Shown here in pieces: positions 59,647 to 64,000 of a stretch of 64,000 nt of DNA. A program made the translations under genes and the position numbers. The notes under the pieces were generated by a model that saw nothing but the letters and a program-made list of their open reading frames with translations, was not told where the DNA came from and searched no databases. Positions within the stretch are counted from its first letter, which is position 1; every line of letters begins with the position of its first letter. Source of the stretch: Gaeumannomyces sp. JS-464 (Eukaryota; Ascomycota; Sordariomycetes; Magnaporthales; Magnaporthaceae); contig NGZR01000002.1 of assembly GCA_002197995.1 (NCBI GenBank), positions 3,224,001-3,288,000 of the forward strand, written 5' to 3'.

Positions 59647-62600
59647 CAATTCGACGTGATGAGAACTGGAGCTTCGGGGGAGAAACAGGCACCTAAGGTT
59701 GGAGGCAGGCGGTAGGTTTGGAGCTGTCGGGGCAGGTGTTTGGTTGTGGAGGAAGGAGCTCAGAGCTTCCCTGGGAGGTGTTACAAGAGGCGTTTCGAAG
59801 AATGTGGGTGGTGGTGGTTGAGGCGGCAGGTGGTGGCAACTCGATCAAGCGCATGAGGGCGAGACTCGAGACGGCAGTCCAGCTCCCATCGCCCGGGTCT
59901 GGCGCTGGCTGCTGACGGCGGAGCTTAAAGGGACGAGACGGGAGAACAGCGACGGCGTGCCTGGCAGTGCTGGCTGGGCTGTGGATGAGCAAGCAGGGCG
60001 GGCGGGTGGAGCGATGCATTTGCGCTGGGGCCTTGGAATCGAGGGATCAGCTGGGGTGGTCATGAGGTAGCGGTACGAATGTGCTACTTTGTGCATTTCA
60101 GCTTCCCAGGGGAGCTCCCAGGACGGTCGGGGCGCCGGTAGGACGCCCCGACAGAGGGCGCCCGCGCGGGAGAGTCAGGACTGGCTTTGCGTGGCTTGGG
60201 AGGCCCGAGGTACCTGCCGAGGTACTGGGAGTCTCTCGCAGAAAGTGGAGGTCACAGGCGGCCGAAAACAGCAACTGGTGATAGGAGCTGTTTGTGTCTG
60301 GCGAGCAACACAATGCCTCCGGCTGAATACCTAGCCATCCCCAACGCACCGCAAGCTTCCCTCCTTTTCGACCTATCGTTTGAGCCCCGGGTCCTGTTTT
60401 GGTCGATGGAACCGGCCAAGTTGACGGAAGAGCTCCACCCCGCTTCCCTAGCTGCGCCTGCCTGACGTAGCGAGCACATGGATGAGACGGGTACCAGTAC
60501 TTAGTACATGCATGCAAAGGGGGTGGGTCCACAATGGATCGTGGAACTCTTCCAGTCCCGTCGTGACGGGCAGCTCGAGGAACCGTCCATTCCAGCCATG
60601 AACCAGATGCAACATCGGTCGTGACAAAGGGAACGATGGCCCGACTGTCATGAAAGATTGGAGGAGCGATGGCTGGACGCGACAGTGCTGCTTTCGGGGA
60701 CGAAACGATCACGTCATACAGGCACCTAGGTTCCATGTTGCCTAGGTAGGGAGGTATGCTTACTCCCACCAAGCTCGCCAACCCCGGCCTTTGTCACTTG
60801 CCATCTGGGCGCCCCAACTTAGCGCACGCACTACGGCTGTTAGGTGTCCCCCGTCGCAAGAGTTGGCCGACTCCAGGTGCTTCCAGCATCCCACACGGGC
60901 GAGTTCCGACGGAGCCCTCCCTGCCAGCAACGGGCAGTCGATCGACTCGCTGGGTGGTTCCGACGAGGATGGAAATCAATCAACCTGACCGCCCTCTCGC
61001 AGCAGTCATGGGCCTGCAGGTGGTGAGACTGCCGAATTTACTCACACATGTCACCGCCTCTGGACCAGCCGGGATGTATGCAGGAGCTCGGGCAGGGAGG
61101 GCATTGTTTTGCGACGCCAGGGCTGCCGCAGAGCATGTCGGGTTGTCCTGTGTCTGGTGTCATTGCTGGCGCTAGACCCGTTGGCCCAGTCCATTTCTTT
61201 CCACCTTTCACCACGATGCCCCCGGGCAAAGGAGAAAGGACAAACACGCGCTGTCGACCTATCTGAAGAGTAAATACCTACCTAGGTAGGTATGCGCTAC
61301 ACACGAATTCAAATGTAGCGCAGTCAACTGCCAGCTCCTCCTGGGCTGGCTGTGGGGGTGATATGAGACCAGATGAGCAAGCTCGGTGTGTGCGCTGAGA
61401 AGAGGGATGGAACATGAGGTTGAACCGATTGGAGACGCCCTCTTTTGTCGGACGGTACAGCTTCCGGGCAGCTACACTCGCACATGTAACCTACCCCCCA
61501 ACACACCTCGAGAAGAGAGACGATGGGCGGGTGGGCCAACCAGACCGCTGGCTTCGGTCAACAATTGGACTATCGACGGCCTGCCTGCCAGAAGTTGGTG
61601 CAATTCCCCGAGGCGGGCCACCTGTCTGGATGAACTATCGCCAGTCGTATGACATGGCTGGCGCTTAAACCTGCGGTGTCAAAGAGCCAATGTGATCGCT
61701 TATAAAGCTGGTCAATGGGTCAATTCAAATGGATAAAGTTGTTGCCTCCCGCCTTGATTGAAATTAAAACGTCGACTCAGGCGGTGCAGCGTGGGAGCGC
61801 TGCTGGTCGGGACTCGAGCTGCAGGCAAGAAAGCGGGGTGCCCAGACTGGTGGGGTCTTGAAAGGCAGTTCTGGGACAAGCTCCAGAAACCCCATCGACG
61901 CACGACAACGGATGAGGAAGGAGCTCTCACCACGCGGCACGGGGGAGGGGTTTGGCGATGATGATGCTCTTCGTTCCCTGTTCGTACTCCACTCCCTCGC
62001 CAGCGACCATTCCGCTGCCCCGTCTGTTTTCGTCCTTTGGCTGGCGGTCCCTTCATGCTGTTTCCTTATTTATTTTTATCTGCACCCAGCGTTTCGTCCT
62101 CGACGTTTCCAAAGCAGTGTCTATAAAGCAAATCTCTGCTCCTACTTCGCATTCAGCATTCATTGCTGTCGTTTTATTGGATTCCCATCTTATTTCCCCT
62201 GCCTACATGTGGACCTCTATCTAGCAGTCTGCTCTGTATCTGAGGCAGCGCTCGGCGACTGCAACGCTGTCCTTCAAATGACTCGGAGCTCCTCCGAGGG
62301 GCACGACACTGGTGGCCGCGCAGGACTGCCCGCCCGCTTCATTGCCGCGCGCGCCGTCGTGTTGTCAAACGAGGGAGAAGGAGCCGAGAACCGAGCTGAA
62401 CGTTAACGACGAACTTCGTTGTAGCTGGCACCAGGCGCTCCCGTCATTCTGGCTGGTTCGCGTCGCTGTCCTCACTTCTTAGCACAGCAGACAGGTGAAG
62501 CAGCCAAGGCCGATCCATCTGGGAAGACCAAGGCTCTGGAAACCCGATCCCTAAACGTTTGGCGCATCTCGCCGGTCCGCTATTTTTATCTGGAAGCAGC

Positions 62601-63598
62601 GTGCCATCGCAGGCCGGGGCAACCCATGGCTCGCCGTCAGTCGCGTGCTTGCGTGGCCCGGCTGGACTTCCACCTCTGAGCAGGCACTGCAGGATTGCGA
62701 AACTCTTGGCCTCGCTCGATTTTCGCCCCTCGAGGGGCGGTCCATGGCAAAGCCGGGGCACGGGCTGGCGTGTCTGACCTGGGCACGCAGAGGCCGATGG
62801 GGCCAATCGCCGTTCGATCAACCCCTGGCTCCTCAGCCGTTAATTCGCCTCGACCTGCCTGCTGCATGCATGTTTCGAGCTAGGGAGCCTCCAGGCACAA
62901 ATCGGCAGATGCAACGGGGAACCCGTCCTGAAAAAAAGGGGCCGCCGACCGCCCGTTCTTTTGTCTTCGCGTGCTTCTTTTTTGTTCCCTGGGCTGTTCT
63001 CCCTGGCATCATGCGGAAATCAGAATTGCCTAACTCGGCGAAGTGCCCCAGAATGTCTAAATGTTAAATCTAATAGTCTGGTGACGGGGCTCTTGGTAGT
63101 AGGGGCACGCAAGCGCTTCGCAAATCAGCCCTGCGGGGGAATATTTTTCGAGCCCAGCTTTTGCCTCTACACGCCGTCGCGAGCTTCAAAACGCTTCTCT
63201 CGCGTGGCCCCTCGCATCCTTGGCTTAGCCCGCCTGGCACTATTGATTATGCCGCCTCGACTTGCTCTTCTGGAATACAGGCCCTTGTAAACCTTGATCC
63301 GAACGCTTGTCCATCCCGTCCTGTCCTTCACGACACCCACCCCTGTCCCTCTCCAGAGATCACCCGCCCGACAACTCCTATCCTGGGGACACAACCGCGG
63401 ACACTATAAAGACCTGGCAGCCAGATTGGTCTTTGAAGATCGTGCCGCGACGTTGCGCTGGGAGACTGCCTCTCCCAGGCGCATTCCTATCACAGTATCT
63501 CAAGCCAGGTGCATGGGAAAACCATGGACATACTCCCTCGAGTCTAGCCGCTCGGCCACTCGCCCCAACCGTTGGTCTCTCGCGGGTGTTAGCCGACC
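59647..63598. other. 4 kb gap between divergent genes
   Basis: This should hold the promoters of the RING-like gene and the MBL-fold gene. It has ACCTAGGT at 60724-60731, CCTAGGTA at 60741-60748 and a perfect 18-bp palindrome at 61275-61292. None of its ORFs has recognisable motifs or convincing splicing. Confidence 0.5.
61275..61292. promoter_or_regulatory. Perfect 18-bp palindrome TACCTACCTAGGTAGGTA
   Basis: The sequence equals its own reverse complement over 18 bases. Related shorter copies occur only in other intergenic regions of this window, apart from partial matches. It could be a dimeric factor site or a hairpin; its function is not known from sequence. Confidence 0.6.
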
Positions 63599-64000
63599 AT
63601 GGCCCTGACTATCAAGCATCTCAATGGCGATGCTTCGTTTCTCCTCTCCTTCGAGCCCATCCTCGCGCCCGGGCCGCGCGACCCCGCCATCCTCGATGCG
63701 TCGCCCTTCCGCATCCTCATAGATCCGTGGATCACTGGACCCTCGACCGTGTTCCACTCCAAAATCTCCATATCGAGGCACAAGAACCCTGCCTGCATCG
63801 CGTCCCTCCAGGAGCTCCCTGAGCCAGATCTCGTTGTCATCTCCCAGCACAAGACCGACCATTGCAACGAGGCAACCCTCCGCCAGCTGCCCGCCACCGG
63901 CACCAAGACTCTGATCCTTGCCGAGCCGGCCGCGGCCCGGGTCATAAAGTCATGGAAGTACTTTGACCGTGAAAAGATCCGGACTATTCCGAAATGGGGA
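63599..64000 (+). CDS. Metallo-beta-lactamase-fold protein, 5' part (runs off the window)
   Basis: The first 134 codons from ATG 63599 stay open to the window edge: MALTIKHLNGDASFLLSFEP, FRILIDPWITGPS, LPEPDLVVISQHKTDHCNEA, LILAEPAAARVIKSWKYFD. The order (leading strand, ILIDPW, a DLVVIS-QHKTDH loop, then a helix) matches the UlaG/RNase Z-like MBL fold. The usual HxHxDH reads QHKTDH, so only one upstream His and the DH pair remain, suggesting altered or lost metal binding. The substrate is unknown. The C-terminal half, including later metal ligands, lies outside the window, so activity cannot be judged. Confidence 0.75.
   Translation, partial: MALTIKHLNGDASFLLSFEPILAPGPRDPAILDASPFRILIDPWITGPSTVFHSKISISRHKNPACIASLQELPEPDLVVISQHKTDHCNEATLRQLPATGTKTLILAEPAAARVIKSWKYFDREKIRTIPKWG

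Noticed and set aside
63500..63580. tRNA-Leu/Ser-like D-arm (GGCCGAGCGG) on the minus strand
   Set aside because: There is no GGTTCGA T-loop or acceptor pairing, and the site abuts the MBL gene start.
1..64000. CRISPR arrays, operons or bacterial-type elements
   Set aside because: The genome is clearly eukaryotic, with spliceosomal introns throughout, and no regularly spaced repeats were seen.

Overview
The window is nuclear DNA of a filamentous ascomycete, most likely a Sordariomycete. Genes have short introns (about 60-140 nt, one of about 316 nt) with GTRAGT-like donors, CTRAC branch points and YAG acceptors. Coding sequence is GC-rich. Gene spacing is generous, and intergenic DNA carries palindromic TACCTAGGTA-type motifs. 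The class-level call is an inference from protein likeness and gene style; no rRNA or marker gene is present. I see no transposon, CRISPR array, rRNA or credible tRNA.

Layout, left to right. STT3, catalytic subunit of oligosaccharyltransferase (756-3412, +). A large disordered protein with a Cys4 cluster (4234-7739, +). A single-pass surface protein (8489-9932, +). A Rad53-like FHA-kinase-FHA protein (11005-14891, -). A 5.9 kb gene-free gap. A CAF120-like PH-domain protein (20755-24652, +). A mitochondrial-type PP2C, PTC7 (25790-27393, +). UTP23 (27968-29333, +). A gap. A small serine-rich fungal protein (31938-32850, -). A 4.5 kb gap. PWP1 (37360-39152, -), divergent from the spliceosomal helicase PRP16 (39555-42580, +). 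A DUF726/Mil1-like protein (43583-47753, +). A 3.1 kb gap. A second single-pass surface protein (50875-52322, +). A CitE/HpcH-type lyase (52753-53922, -), divergent from TVP23 (54792-55619, +). A C2H2-like plus RING-like protein (57608-59646, -). A 4 kb gap. The start of a metallo-beta-lactamase-fold protein that runs off the right edge (63599-64000, +).

Most of these are housekeeping genes: N-glycosylation, Golgi membrane, ribosome biogenesis (UTP23, PWP1), splicing (PRP16), mRNA regulation (CAF120) and DNA-damage signalling (FHA kinase). They do not form a pathway cluster, and I found no convincing new biological system.

The strongest unexpected signal is technical or evolutionary. At least ten conserved genes contain single-base reading-frame breaks, roughly 25 in all, with 11 in the DUF726 gene. 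Many lie in G, C or A runs, and the protein sequence resumes exactly on the other side. Because several of these genes are essential in yeast, base-call or assembly indels are more likely than pseudogenes. CDS spans below are therefore genomic extents, and the frame shifts are noted in each entry.
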